Shown here: positions 8,764 through 19,689 of the stretch, in pieces
Layout: each line of letters begins with the position of its first letter
How positions within the stretch are numbered: the stretch's first letter is position 1
NCBI GenBank assembly: GCA_949287985.1
Contig: CASEIN010000031.1
Location: 17,466 to 81,465, forward strand
Direction of reading: 5' to 3'
DNA length: 64,000 bases
Source: Mucispirillum schaedleri
GTDB lineage: Bacteria; Chrysiogenota; Deferribacteres; Deferribacterales; Mucispirillaceae
Notes under the pieces: generated by a model
What the model was told of the DNA's origin: nothing
Databases searched by the model: none
Seen by the model: the letters and a program-made list of their open reading frames with translations, nothing else
Program-made: the position numbers and the translations under genes

Positions 8764-9441
8764 ATGGCAGAGCAACCACCACATTATACAGGTCATAGAA
8801 AAAGGCTGAAAGAAAAGTTTGATAAAACACCTAATATTTTAGCAGATTATGAAATATTAGAGCTAATGCTTGGCTATGCAATACCTAGAAAAGATGTTAA
8901 AGTAATAGCGAAAGATATTCTTAAAAAAACTAATAATATGGGTGATATTTTTAACCTTGACTGTTCAGATATAAAGGGAGCAGGCAAGGAAACAGAGAGA
9001 TTTTTTAGAATAGTAGCAGAATTTTATAACAGAGTAGAAAATTCAAAAGCAGATTTTAAAGAAAGTATTACAAGCCCACTGCAAATATACAGGTTATTAA
9101 AGTATAGTACGGGGTTTGCTGAAAACGAACTTTTTACTGTAATATTATTAAATAGTAAAAGCCAGCTTATAAGTAAAAAGGTGCTGACTGAAGGCATTGT
9201 TAATAGAGCAATAGTATACCCAAGGCAGATTGCAGAGTATGCATTAAAAGAAAAGGCAGTATATGTTGTCCTTGCTCATAACCACCCAACAGGTGACAGC
9301 AGCCCTTCTAAAAAAGATATAGAATTAACACAGCATATAAAGGAAAGTTTAGATACATTAGGTATTATATTAAAAGACCATATAATAGTATGTAAAAACG
9401 AGTATACAAGCCTTTTTGATTTAGGATATATAGATAATTAG
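8764..9441 (+). CDS. radC: RadC/YsxA JAB-domain protein
   Basis: 225 residues with an N-terminal helix-hairpin-helix-like region and a C-terminal JAB/MPN metal-binding domain. The metal motif is H-N-H-P-T-G-D-S-S-P-S-x-x-D, with His172, His174 and Asp185 as likely zinc ligands. RadC proteins were once tied to DNA repair, but their biochemical role is unsettled. It follows the barrel gene by 4 bases and precedes the groESL control region. The ribosome binding site is poor, which suggests translation coupled to the upstream gene. Confidence 0.9.
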   Translation: MAEQPPHYTGHRKRLKEKFDKTPNILADYEILELMLGYAIPRKDVKVIAKDILKKTNNMGDIFNLDCSDIKGAGKETERFFRIVAEFYNRVENSKADFKESITSPLQIYRLLKYSTGFAENELFTVILLNSKSQLISKKVLTEGIVNRAIVYPRQIAEYALKEKAVYVVLAHNHPTGDSSPSKKDIELTQHIKESLDTLGIILKDHIIVCKNEYTSLFDLGYIDN

Positions 9442-9493
9442 CAGCCAATGTATAAAAATTTTGAATTTTTTTTCATATTCTTAAAATTTCCCC

Positions 9494-9521
9494 TTGCTTT
9501 TTTTTCTCTTAGTTGTAATAT
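9494..9521 (+). promoter_or_regulatory. Putative groESL promoter
   Basis: TTGCTT (9494-9499), a 16-base spacer containing a run of T, and TAATAT (9516-9521), placed immediately before the CIRCE element so that a repressor bound there would block transcription start. Confidence 0.6.
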
Positions 9522-9547
9522 TAGCACTCATAGAGTGTGAGTGCTAA
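9521..9547. promoter_or_regulatory. CIRCE operator (HrcA binding site)
   Basis: TTAGCACTC, a 9-base spacer, GAGTGCTAA: an exact match to the CIRCE consensus that HrcA binds to repress chaperone operons. It lies 72 bases upstream of groES and overlaps the predicted -10 box. It predicts an hrcA gene elsewhere in the genome. Confidence 0.97.
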
Positions 9548-9618
9548 TCATAAAAAGCATATCATAAGATGAAAAATAAATTAATATTATAAATAATTTC
9601 AGGAGGCTTAGAGGTATA

Positions 9619-9909
9619 ATGGCTAAAATCCAACCTTTACAAGACAGAGTTATTGTTAAACGCTTTGAAAGCGAAGAAAAAACTGCATCAGGTATTTTTA
9701 TTCCTGATTCTGCTAAAGAAAAACCACAAGAGGGTGAAGTAGTAGCAGTTGGTGCAGGTAAATATTTAGATAATGGTAATATTATCAAACCTACAGTTAA
9801 AGCAGGTGACAAAGTGCTTTTCAGCAAATATGCAGGCACTGAAGTTAAAATAGATGGTGAAGACCTTCTTATTATGAGAGAAGATGATATATTAGGTATC
9901 ATTGGTTAA
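9619..9909 (+). CDS. groES: Co-chaperonin GroES
   Basis: 96 residues, normal length. It has the GroES fold markers [10 protein letters not shown] at the N-terminus, the mobile loop ([17 protein letters not shown], about 22-38) that contacts GroEL, and [26 protein letters not shown] at the C-terminus. It forms the heptameric lid of the GroEL folding chamber. AGGAGG lies 13 bases before the start. groEL follows 36 bases downstream with no terminator. Heat-shock control by HrcA is expected from the CIRCE site. Confidence 0.98.
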   Translation: MAKIQPLQDRVIVKRFESEEKTASGIFIPDSAKEKPQEGEVVAVGAGKYLDNGNIIKPTVKAGDKVLFSKYAGTEVKIDGEDLLIMREDDILGIIG

Positions 9910-9939
9910 TTTTTGAAAATATTATATTTTAGGAGATAA

Positions 9940-11586
<1,647 letters not shown>

Positions 11587-11624
11587 TACCTGCCCCATAT
11601 TAATATGATAATATAAAACAATAT

Positions 11625-11663
11625 ACCCGCCATAGAAAGAAAAAATACTGTGGCGGGTTTTTT
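11625..11663 (+). terminator. Rho-independent terminator of groESL
   Basis: ACCCGCCA pairs with TGGCGGGT across an 18-base loop and is followed by a run of T residues, 38 bases after the groEL stop. Confidence 0.85.
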
Positions 11664-11685
11664 ATAATTATAACAGGTGGTAAAT

Positions 11686-12183
11686 ATGGCAAAGAATATT
11701 ATGACAGAAGAACTTGAAAATACTTTAAATAATATAATTATACCAGATTTAGAAAAATTGCTAGATAAGGAATACCAAACTGATGCAGAGATTTTAAAAG
11801 CATTAAGTGAACTTGAAGAAAAATGGGTTAATTTGCCACTACCACAGGAATATATTGAGGCTTTAAGTATGCTTGAAAGCCAAAAATATAAAAAAGATGA
11901 TATATATAATTTAATGCCGTATATCCGTATATATATTTTTACAATGAAACTTATAACTTATTTATTTTTCAAAAATAGTAAGTTTGATACTGAGATATCA
12001 CTTATTTCATCATTAAACCAAATATGTATAGATGAGGCAGAAAATAAAGAAGCAGCAGAATATATATTAGAGCATATAAACTACGTGCAGGATATTGCTA
12101 TGGCAAAAGATGATGAAAAAGAAAAATTAATTACATCAGCACTGGAAGAAAATGCAGAAAGTTTTAAAAATAATATTAAATAG
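11686..12183 (+). CDS. Hypothetical cytosolic helical protein, 165 aa
   Basis: Acidic, almost wholly alpha-helical by eye, without a signal peptide or convincing membrane segment. I recognise no family. The start is set at ATG 11686 because CAGGTGG lies six bases before it; a GTG at 11677 would fall inside that site. It begins just after the groEL terminator. Its last codons overlap by 8 bases the tail of the convergent membrane-protein gene on the other strand. Confidence 0.6.
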   Translation: MAKNIMTEELENTLNNIIIPDLEKLLDKEYQTDAEILKALSELEEKWVNLPLPQEYIEALSMLESQKYKKDDIYNLMPYIRIYIFTMKLITYLFFKNSKFDTEISLISSLNQICIDEAENKEAAEYILEHINYVQDIAMAKDDEKEKLITSALEENAESFKNNIK

Positions 12184-12580
12184 CAAAAGGTTTTATTACT
12201 ACAGCAGTATATAGTAGAAAAATTAATAAAAATAATAGTATATATGATATTATTTCTGATTTTGGCATCATTTTAAAGCGATGCACTAAATTATGGGCAA
12301 CAATGCTTGATAAAAATGTTCCGCATGCTAAAGCAATAACGTATTCCATAGCTCTAAAAATACTGTGTTCAATATGAAAAATAGAATGGTTTAATAATAG
12401 AAAGATAAATAGAGCAAGTATTAGTATTGCATAATCATATACATAACTTTCAAATATTTTTACAATATTAGATGATATTTTTTTTGAAAAAGGCAGTATT
12501 GCCAGAGAATACACAAAGTATATCATATATGTAATAATAAAGAAAATTAAAAGATAAACTGTTATAATATTTAAAAGCAT
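12176..12580 (-). CDS. Hypothetical membrane protein, about four TM helices
   Basis: 134 residues, mostly hydrophobic, with about four transmembrane helices (LIFFIITYMIYFVYSLAIL, AILILALFIFLLLNH, a middle helix around AMEYVIALACGTFLSSIVAH, and IISYILLFLLIFLLYTAVVI). It probably sits in the inner membrane. No family recognised. The chosen start at 12580 has GGAGAG seven bases upstream; an ATG four codons earlier would overlap it. It converges on, and overlaps by 8 bases, the plus-strand hypothetical gene. A monocistronic transcript seems likely because its neighbours lie on the other strand. Confidence 0.6.
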   Translation of the reverse strand: MLLNIITVYLLIFFIITYMIYFVYSLAILPFSKKISSNIVKIFESYVYDYAILILALFIFLLLNHSIFHIEHSIFRAMEYVIALACGTFLSSIVAHNLVHRFKMMPKSEIISYILLFLLIFLLYTAVVIKPFAI

Positions 12581-12739
12581 ACTACTCTCCATATCTACAT
12601 ATTACAACAATAAAATAAGAAAATCTATAATTTTACTAAATAAAATATAATTATAATCCGATAAGCTAATAAAACCCCTTGTATTTTTTGGGAAATTAAA
12701 TAAGCAAAATTTGTTTCCAAATATTATATGGAGTATTTT

Positions 12740-13621
12740 ATGTGCAAATATCCTTTAGTTGTGGGAGTGGGAGAATTATTGTGGGACAGGCTGCCTACAG
12801 GTAAGAGAGTAGGTGGTGCACCTGCCAATGTAGTTTACCACGCATCTTGTCTTGGAGCAGAAGGCTATGTTATTAGTGCAGTAGGTAATGATAAAATGGG
12901 TAAAAGCCTGCTTGAAGAAATAGGTAAAACAAAACTGCACACTTGTATTGAGCAAGTTAATTATCCTACTGGCAGTGTGCATGTAAGTTTATCTGGTGGA
13001 ATTCCAGAATATAATATTGTGGAGCAAGTGGCATGGGATTATATTCCAGTAACAGATAATGCATTAACCTTAGTGAAAAAGGCAGATGCTGTCTGCTTTG
13101 GAACGTTATGCAGTAGAAATGATGTTTCACATGATACAATTATTACATTACTAAAGCATACTAACCCATCAGCATACAGGCTTTTTGACATTAATTTACG
13201 CAGCAGCTTTTATTCTAAAGAATTAATTACAGAGCTTTTAAACTATGCTGATATTTTTAAAATTAATAAAGATGAAGCAATAGTGTTAAAAAGCATGATA
13301 GATGCAGAAATTAGTGATGATGAACTATGTAAAATGTTGCTGGAAAAATATAATTTAAAATATTTAATATTTACAGACGGCAGCATTAGTTCAACTATAT
13401 ATACTAAAGATGAAAAATCTACAATACAAACACCAAAAGTAAACACGGTAGATACTATTGGTGCAGGTGATGCTTTTTCTGGTGCATTTTTATATTACAC
13501 CCTTACAGAGATGCCACTTAAAGAGGCTCATAAAATGGCTGTAAATATTTCAGCATTTGTATGCAGCCAAAGTGGTGCATGGCCTGTATATCCAAAAGTG
13601 CTGCATGATTATTTAGCTTAA
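12740..13621 (+). CDS. PfkB-family carbohydrate kinase, fructokinase-like
   Basis: 293 residues, normal for the ribokinase/PfkB superfamily, which phosphorylates sugars or nucleosides with ATP. The N-terminal sugar-binding GGAPANVVYHASCLG and the C-terminal anion-hole/catalytic motif DTIGAGDAFSGAF (catalytic Asp in GAGD) are both intact. The N-terminus VVGVGELLWD with GGAPAN resembles fructokinases more than ribokinases, but the substrate is an inference. The start at 12740 is chosen because TATGGAG precedes it by seven bases. It converges on murI, and the two stop codons are directly adjacent (13621/13622). Confidence 0.88.
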   Translation: MCKYPLVVGVGELLWDRLPTGKRVGGAPANVVYHASCLGAEGYVISAVGNDKMGKSLLEEIGKTKLHTCIEQVNYPTGSVHVSLSGGIPEYNIVEQVAWDYIPVTDNALTLVKKADAVCFGTLCSRNDVSHDTIITLLKHTNPSAYRLFDINLRSSFYSKELITELLNYADIFKINKDEAIVLKSMIDAEISDDELCKMLLEKYNLKYLIFTDGSISSTIYTKDEKSTIQTPKVNTVDTIGAGDAFSGAFLYYTLTEMPLKEAHKMAVNISAFVCSQSGAWPVYPKVLHDYLA

Positions 13622-14395
13622 TTATTTTTCTGCCAGTTCAACAACCTGCACAGGAATATTTCCTACAAGCAGGTTTTTAAGTGATATAAATGCAGGCGTA
13701 TCATCAGTTACAAGCACTTCTCTTAAGCCTTTACCATCTTTTTTAAGGTTTAATTTTGCTATATCTTCAATAATATAGTGAGTGCTGTCCACAACTGATA
13801 CTTGGGGCAGGTATTTTTCTATTAACTCTTTTAAAACAGGGTAATGGGTGCAGCCAAGTATAACTGTATCTATCCCTGTTTTTGCAATATCTTTTAAAGT
13901 TTCTTCCACAACAGTTTCTGCCATTTTACCAGATATTATTGCTTCTTCCACCAGTGGCACAAATAAAGGGCATGCCTGCTGGTAAACTTGAGCATCTGAT
14001 AATATGTTTTTTATAGCATGGATATATGCTTTACTGTTAACAGTAGCATGGGTTCCAAGTACGCCAATTTTTTTATTTTTAGTCAAATCTACGGCATATT
14101 TTGCACCGGGTTTAATAACACCAAGCACAGGTATATTTAATGATTTTTCTAAATCAGGCAAAGCGTGAGATGAAATAGTATTGCAGGCTACAATTAAAGC
14201 AGAAATATTATACTTTTCTTTTAAAAATGAGCCGCATTCAATGCTGTACCTAATAATAGTATCTCTTGAACGGTTACCATATGGCACTCTAGCCACATCA
14301 CCTAAATATATTAAATCATCATCTTTAAAATGGGCAGATACTGCTTTATATACAGTTAAGCCACCAATACCAGAATCATATACACCTATTGCCAT
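13622..14395 (-). CDS. murI: Glutamate racemase
   Basis: 257 residues. It interconverts L- and D-glutamate to supply D-Glu for peptidoglycan, in the cytosol. The family signatures are complete: YDSGIGGLTV near the N-terminus, the first catalytic Cys in VACNT (Cys71) and the second in LGCTHYP (Cys182), which act as the two acid-base thiols. The start has TGAGGC upstream. It is transcribed alone towards the PfkB gene, with no space for a terminator between the two convergent genes. Confidence 0.96.
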   Translation of the reverse strand: MAIGVYDSGIGGLTVYKAVSAHFKDDDLIYLGDVARVPYGNRSRDTIIRYSIECGSFLKEKYNISALIVACNTISSHALPDLEKSLNIPVLGVIKPGAKYAVDLTKNKKIGVLGTHATVNSKAYIHAIKNILSDAQVYQQACPLFVPLVEEAIISGKMAETVVEETLKDIAKTGIDTVILGCTHYPVLKELIEKYLPQVSVVDSTHYIIEDIAKLNLKKDGKGLREVLVTDDTPAFISLKNLLVGNIPVQVVELAEK

Positions 14396-14598
14396 AATTG
14401 CCTCAATGCACTACATATCATTTACACACGTATATGATAACATATTTATATTAAAAAATAAATATAAATATAATTACTAAGTTTACATAAAAATATTTAG
14501 ATTACTACAATTTTTATTAATAAACCTTGTCTATAAATATGATTTAAAAATCAAATCAATTTTACGCCTTTATTTAAAATAATAAAATTAAAATAATT

Positions 14599-16317
14599 TT
14601 AAAATGTAATAAGAGTTGGTTTTATAACATCTTTATTTTCGTATTTATCAAGTCCTAATAGTATAGAGGTTTTTAAACCCCATAAATATAATAAACCATT
14701 ATTTGTTAAAGCATACAATTGACCACTAGGATTACAAAGTAATTTTTTTACTGGTTCTTTAATATTTATTTTTGTTGGTGTATGTGTATCTTCATAATGA
14801 TTAAGCCCAAGTTGTCCTTTATTGTTTAAACCCCATGCATACACTAAACCTGTATTTGTCAAAGCATATATAGAGCCATTATTTATAAGTATTTCGCTAA
14901 TGGATTCATCAATCTTTACTTTTACAAGAGTATTTTGACTTGTAAAGTTTCCTATTCCAAGTTGACCATCATTATTGTATCCCCATGCATACAGCGAGCC
15001 ATCATTTGCTAGAATATATATTAGGTTGTGATCTTTCGCAAAATAGATATTATTAACTTGTCCATTGATCTCTACTTTTGTAGGGGTATCAACATACTGT
15101 TTATTAATATTAACAATAAGTTGTCCTTTATCATTATTTCCCCATGTATATAAAGAACCATTTTTTGTAATTGTATACATAGAATCATTGTTTATAATAA
15201 TTTCTTTCACTGGCTCATCTATATCTAATTTTTTAGGTTGGTATACATTATCAAATTGTTCTTTTTTATTATGATGCCAAGTATATAATAAACCATTTTC
15301 TGTTATAGCATAAACAACATTGTCTTTATAGAATTGAAAACCATCAAAAAATACTATATCTTTAACTTTTTCTTGTATATCAATTTTTTTTGGAGCTTTA
15401 TCTCCATACCAACCTGTATATAAATTGCCCTCTTTTGTAATAGCATAAACAATATCTGAAAAAGAGCCAGATTTTTGTAAAATCTTAAATTTAAGAATAT
15501 GTTCTGGAAAATCAACAGGTGCAGGTGATATTCTATTTTTATAATCACCTAATTTTAGCTGTCCTTTTTCATTATTTCCCCATGCATATAATGAGCCATT
15601 TTTTGCAATAGCATAGTTAGAAATATATACAGATTTATCATCTGAATTATAAAATCTAACTGAAAATAATTCTTTAAATTGTTCTTCTATAGAATTTATT
15701 TTTGTAGGAGTGCTAGTATAGTTATAATTTCCTATTCCAAGCTGACCTTCATTATTACTTCCCCATGCATATAATGAACCATTTTTCGTAATAGCATAAT
15801 TATATATTGGGCTATGAATTTTATGTTCATCAAATAAAAAAAATTGTTTAATAGGCTCTTCTATATCAACTTTAATAGGATCAAAATTACCATATTCTTT
15901 TCTATTTCTTCCAAATTCATAAAAATTATTATTTACTGTTTTAGCATATATTTTAGTATGGTATGCACTTTCAGTGATTAATATATTATCGATAGGTTCT
16001 GGAATATTAACTTGTTGCTTTAAAGCCTCTTTAATGGTAGTAATTTCACCATCATGTCCAAGAATTAATGAATGTTGATAGTCTCTTTCCTTATACCATG
16101 AATATACTAAACCATTTTGATCTACTATATATGTATAATCATTATATAATATAAGCTCTTTTACAGAGATATTATTTAATGTATTATCATCTTTTATTAT
16201 ATTATGTTCACTAGTATAAGATGAATTATTTACACTAAACCCTAAATTATGGAAAAAACAACCTGTAAACATTAATATTGCAATAAAAATAATTGTAAAA
16301 TAAATTTGTTTATTCAT
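14599..16317 (-). CDS. RCC1-repeat lipoprotein
   Basis: 572 residues. A lipoprotein signal peptide with lipobox LMFTGC (Cys20) implies a lipid anchor, probably in the outer membrane. The rest is a run of RCC1/BLIP-II-type repeats with units such as LYAWGSNNEGQLGIGNY, followed by TPTKI, spread from about residue 60 to the end. RCC1 repeats build a beta-propeller used as a binding scaffold, so a protein-binding surface or periplasmic role is inferred. It is the last gene of a minus-strand operon (18286 to 14599), 21 bases after its neighbour, with GGGG before the start. The ligand is unknown. Confidence 0.85.
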   Translation of the reverse strand: MNKQIYFTIIFIAILMFTGCFFHNLGFSVNNSSYTSEHNIIKDDNTLNNISVKELILYNDYTYIVDQNGLVYSWYKERDYQHSLILGHDGEITTIKEALKQQVNIPEPIDNILITESAYHTKIYAKTVNNNFYEFGRNRKEYGNFDPIKVDIEEPIKQFFLFDEHKIHSPIYNYAITKNGSLYAWGSNNEGQLGIGNYNYTSTPTKINSIEEQFKELFSVRFYNSDDKSVYISNYAIAKNGSLYAWGNNEKGQLKLGDYKNRISPAPVDFPEHILKFKILQKSGSFSDIVYAITKEGNLYTGWYGDKAPKKIDIQEKVKDIVFFDGFQFYKDNVVYAITENGLLYTWHHNKKEQFDNVYQPKKLDIDEPVKEIIINNDSMYTITKNGSLYTWGNNDKGQLIVNINKQYVDTPTKVEINGQVNNIYFAKDHNLIYILANDGSLYAWGYNNDGQLGIGNFTSQNTLVKVKIDESISEILINNGSIYALTNTGLVYAWGLNNKGQLGLNHYEDTHTPTKINIKEPVKKLLCNPSGQLYALTNNGLLYLWGLKTSILLGLDKYENKDVIKPTLITF

Positions 16318-16338
16318 TAAAACCCCGTAGACTTATAT

Positions 16339-16935
16339 TTATTTTTTATTAATAAAAAAATGAGAGAATTTTTCGAAGCATGCATCATAATCAGGAAGAA
16401 TATGTTGTGTTTCTTTAGTATTTTTTGTATTTGTTTGAAATATATCAATGGAAGAGACAAACATTGTTTTTAAAGGACGATATCCCGAAGTATTTTTTTC
16501 ATTAAATACTACCCTTAATATAAAATCGGTATTTATTCTCTCTGATAAAAACTTATATGCATTAATGCATGGGATATCACCACTTATTATATGATCAATT
16601 ATGTTTGAATCAAATTTTATAACTTCAAAAATAATTGTTTTATCACTATCCATTGTGCTCATTCTTAATGAATCTGTATGTTTTAAATCAATCATTTCAG
16701 CTATTGCATTAATAGCAACTTTTGCTTTTTCAACTTCAGCATAATAGTAAAAAGGCATATTATCAGGACAATTATCTACACATGTATAATTATCAAGATG
16801 ACTAAAAATAGTTTTTCTAATTTCAGCAAATTGCCTAGATGATATATATTTTTGAGTAATATCTGCTTGTGATGTATACGCAAAAGAAAACAATATAATT
16901 AATATAAACAGCAAATTATAAAACATTTTAATCAT
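16339..16935 (-). CDS. Hypothetical exported protein
   Basis: 198 residues with a signal peptide (hydrophobic to about residue 20, cleavage probably after SQA), so periplasmic or secreted. Four Cys remain in the mature part, two of them close together (TCVDNC), which suggests disulfides. No family recognised. It lies between the GspG-fusion lipoprotein (56 bases upstream) and the RCC1 lipoprotein (21 bases downstream) on the same strand. An envelope function shared with them is therefore likely but unproved. AAGGAA precedes the start. Confidence 0.65.
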   Translation of the reverse strand: MIKMFYNLLFILIILFSFAYTSQADITQKYISSRQFAEIRKTIFSHLDNYTCVDNCPDNMPFYYYAEVEKAKVAINAIAEMIDLKHTDSLRMSTMDSDKTIIFEVIKFDSNIIDHIISGDIPCINAYKFLSERINTDFILRVVFNEKNTSGYRPLKTMFVSSIDIFQTNTKNTKETQHILPDYDACFEKFSHFFINKK

Positions 16936-16991
16936 ACAATATTCCTTAATTATTCTTTATTTTAAATATTTTCGGTATAATCAATTAATGT

Positions 16992-17870
16992 TTACCAGCC
17001 ATCTGTTTCATTACTATCAAGAAATTTTGAATGAATATCTGCATTATACCCTTCCCCACCTTCTTTACCATCTGCACCTAATGAATATATTTCATAGTCT
17101 GCTTCCACAGTTTCTGCTGGACATCTATAAATATAATTATTTCCCCATGGATCTTTTGGAACAATGTTTGCTGAAAGATATCCACTAGGGTTCCAGTTAT
17201 TAGGAATAGGTTCTAACTCTGGTTTTTTTACAAGGGCCTGTAAACCTTGACTAGTAGTAGGATAGTTACCATTATCAAGTTTATACATCATTATAGCTGT
17301 TTCAAATACTTTAATATCATTTTGCGTTTTTTTTACATTCTCTTTAAGTTCTTTCTTTGAATATTTCTTTTGAGCTGGTTTTTGTTTTGGTATAGCTTTT
17401 AAATCATCAACCTCAAGAGTAACATATATTTTTTTACCATCATCTGTGTGTTGTGCTTCATAAACTATATCCAATGCTATACCTATTTCATTAAATTTAG
17501 CTGTTGCCTTGCAAGAGCATTTTTTAATAGACTTATCAACATTTGTAGAAAATATCTCATCAAGAGTTATATTTGTTGTTTGTAAAAAATTTACATCATA
17601 CTTAAGCAAATTTAAAAGCATATTTATTTCATTGTCTGAATATCCTTCCTTTTGTAATTCTTGTTTTAAAATAATTGAAAAAGTTTTTTTATCAATAAAT
17701 AGTGACATTCCTTCTACTGTTTCTGATAAATCTGACTTAATATTTATTAGTTGTTCTCTAGAAAGTTTAATTGCTAATTCTTTAACATTATCATCACTAC
17801 ATTTTGGTGTCTTATTTAGGCAGCTAGATAATAACATTACTAAAAATATTGAAAATAAAATTTTTTTCAT
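16992..17870 (-). CDS. Lipoprotein fused to a GspG-like pseudopilin C-terminal domain
   Basis: 292 residues. The N-terminus is a lipoprotein signal (lipobox LLSSC, Cys17), not a prepilin leader. Residues about 20-165 are an unrecognised helical/beta region. Residues about 170-285 match the C-terminal globular part of the major type II secretion pseudopilin: a helix ending in [18 protein letters not shown], then [11 protein letters not shown] and [16 protein letters not shown], including the calcium-site region. The hydrophobic pilin helix is missing, so it cannot assemble like GspG; it would be an anchored globular domain. The start at 17870 has GAGG upstream; an ATG at 17885 overlaps the previous stop. 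Confidence 0.8.
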   Translation of the reverse strand: MKKILFSIFLVMLLSSCLNKTPKCSDDNVKELAIKLSREQLINIKSDLSETVEGMSLFIDKKTFSIILKQELQKEGYSDNEINMLLNLLKYDVNFLQTTNITLDEIFSTNVDKSIKKCSCKATAKFNEIGIALDIVYEAQHTDDGKKIYVTLEVDDLKAIPKQKPAQKKYSKKELKENVKKTQNDIKVFETAIMMYKLDNGNYPTTSQGLQALVKKPELEPIPNNWNPSGYLSANIVPKDPWGNNYIYRCPAETVEADYEIYSLGADGKEGGEGYNADIHSKFLDSNETDGW

Positions 17871-17881
17871 ATTAAATAACC

Positions 17882-18286
17882 TCATATTTCTGATTTTATA
17901 AAAAAATCATCAGTAAAACCCCATGCAATTTTAACTTGTTGTTTTATGTGTTCATTATTATCTTTAATTCTAAATCCATGTGTTAAATAATATTTTGCAG
18001 TCATTTTATTACCTTGAACAAAAAATGTACAAGAAACTCCTAGTGATAAAAAATTGACAATTAATAAATATTGTTCCAAATAACTAGAATAGTAACCCGC
18101 ATCAAACAGAGCAATATTAATAATATGTGTTATTAGCAGTAAACAAATAATTATGCCATAGGAATACATTTTTCTAATAAAAAAAGGTATTCCAAACAAC
18201 ATACCAAAAAAGAATAATGTCCAGCTATAACCTAATTTAACTTGTCTTGCCTCACCTGTTACAGGATGTATAAAATTTACATACAT
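17882..18286 (-). CDS. DUF2628-like membrane protein
   Basis: 134 residues. The N-terminus ([32 protein letters not shown]) and the later [14 protein letters not shown] match the pattern I know for the DUF2628/HrgC-type family: a short beta segment, then several membrane helices (about three here) and a cytoplasmic tail. Function unknown. It is the first gene of the four-gene envelope operon and has an ideal ribosome binding site (AGGAGG, eight bases before ATG). Its promoter at 18315-18341 carries a nine-base homopolymer, so this gene and those after it may be switched on and off. Confidence 0.75.
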   Translation of the reverse strand: MYVNFIHPVTGEARQVKLGYSWTLFFFGMLFGIPFFIRKMYSYGIIICLLLITHIINIALFDAGYYSSYLEQYLLIVNFLSLGVSCTFFVQGNKMTAKYYLTHGFRIKDNNEHIKQQVKIAWGFTDDFFIKSEI

Positions 18287-18314
18287 AAAATATGCCTCCT
18301 AAAAAATTTTCTTC

Positions 18315-18341
18315 AGTATAGCATGGGGGGGGGAATGTCAA
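18315..18341 (-). promoter_or_regulatory. Candidate phase-variable promoter with G9/C9 spacer tract
   Basis: On the minus strand: TTGACA (18341-18336), spacer TT-C9-ATGC of 15 bases, then TATACT (18320-18315). The start codon of the DUF2628-like gene lies 29 bases further on. Both boxes are strong, but the spacer is two bases shorter than the optimal 17; C11 would restore it. Changes in tract length by slipped-strand mispairing should therefore alter promoter strength. It is the only long G or C run in the window. Confidence 0.75.
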
Positions 18342-18522
18342 GATTAAATTTTAAATATATTAAATTTATTAAAAATAAAGTAAATTTGTTAAATAAGATA
18401 TTTGTATAACTGCTTTTACATGTAGGATAATATATAAATAATGCATTACTATTAACTCTTTTTAAAATAAACTATACATATTAAAAAAAATTATCTATAT
18501 TAGTAGAAAAAATGGAAATAAT

Positions 18523-19689
18523 ATGGAAGTAATAAATAATTTAGAAATAACTGATACAGCTTATGGTGGTGCAGGTGTTGGCAGAAGTCAGGACGGCAGA
18601 GTTATATTTGTCCACAACACTGTAGAAGGTGATATTGTTAATGCTGAAATTTATGAAGATAAGAAAAGTTTTGCAAAAGCAAACCTTTTAAATATTATAA
18701 AACCATCAGTTTATCGCATTAAGCCAGAGTGTGAAAATGCCATTCATTGTGGCGGCTGCCCTTTTGCTCATATTGATTATGAAGCCCAGCTTAATATTAA
18801 AAAGCGTATAATATTAAACCAGTTACGAAAGTATAAACATGAAATCCCCAATATAAATATTTTTAAAAGCAGTAATAAAGGTTACAGGTTAAGGGCAACT
18901 GCAAGAAGTAAAGAAGGAAGAATAGGTTTTTATGCTCAAGGCACAAATAAGTTAATATATGCAGATAACTGCCCTGCCATAAAGGAAAGTTTATTTGAAA
19001 AAATGAAAAATTTTGCCTGTGATAATAATTTAACTGGCGAAATTTATGCAATAGAAAATGATGAAAATATAAGCCTTGCAAGTATTAAAAGCGAGCATAT
19101 AAATATTAAAAACACATCATATTTTGAAGGCTGCAATATAGATAATAAAAAATATGGAATATCTAGTATGAATTTTAATACACCATATGGTGCAGTGCCT
19201 GTTACATATAAATCTTTTTTTCAAGCAAACAGGTATTTATTACATGATTTTCAAAAATATGCCATATCTTTAGTAAGCGACCATATGGATATTGTAGAAC
19301 TTTATGCAGGAGCAGGTTTTTTTACATGCGGCTTAATGCAAAAAGGAAATGTGCAGGCTTGCGAGTATGAGCAAATATCATCAAATCTAGGCAGAAAGTT
19401 AGGGTATAATATTAAAACTATGGATAGTGGAAAGTTTTTACAAAATATAAAAAAATGTGATACAATATTTTTAGACCCACCACGAGATGGGGCAGATAAA
19501 AAAGTAATAGAAGCAATAAAGCGAATAAAACCCTATGAAATAATATATGTATCATGTAATCCAAATACTTTAGCAAGGGATATTATTCGTTTAGAAGATA
19601 GTTATAAAACTTATGAGTTTAGTATGTTTGACATGTATCCAGATACATATCATGTGGAAAGTGTTGTAAGGCTTATAAAGGTGAAATAA
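18523..19689 (+). CDS. RlmD/RumA-type RNA (uracil-C5) methyltransferase
   Basis: 388 residues, a little short for the family. An N-terminal TRAM-like beta barrel binds RNA, followed by four Cys that fit a [4Fe-4S] site (Cys70, Cys76, Cys79 in HCGGCPF, and Cys150). The C-terminal class I SAM methyltransferase domain has FQANRYL, VELYAGAGFFT, the DPPRDG motif and the catalytic Cys in YVSCNPNTLARD. The family methylates specific uracils in 23S rRNA or tRNA; I cannot tell RlmD from RlmC/TrmFO-like roles by eye. It leads an operon running to aroB, and its stop overlaps the next start. Confidence 0.92.
   Translation: MEVINNLEITDTAYGGAGVGRSQDGRVIFVHNTVEGDIVNAEIYEDKKSFAKANLLNIIKPSVYRIKPECENAIHCGGCPFAHIDYEAQLNIKKRIILNQLRKYKHEIPNINIFKSSNKGYRLRATARSKEGRIGFYAQGTNKLIYADNCPAIKESLFEKMKNFACDNNLTGEIYAIENDENISLASIKSEHINIKNTSYFEGCNIDNKKYGISSMNFNTPYGAVPVTYKSFFQANRYLLHDFQKYAISLVSDHMDIVELYAGAGFFTCGLMQKGNVQACEYEQISSNLGRKLGYNIKTMDSGKFLQNIKKCDTIFLDPPRDGADKKVIEAIKRIKPYEIIYVSCNPNTLARDIIRLEDSYKTYEFSMFDMYPDTYHVESVVRLIKVK

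Noticed and set aside
9521..9547. Rho-independent terminator of radC
   Set aside because: The inverted repeat is an exact CIRCE operator located over the groESL promoter, with no T-tract after it.
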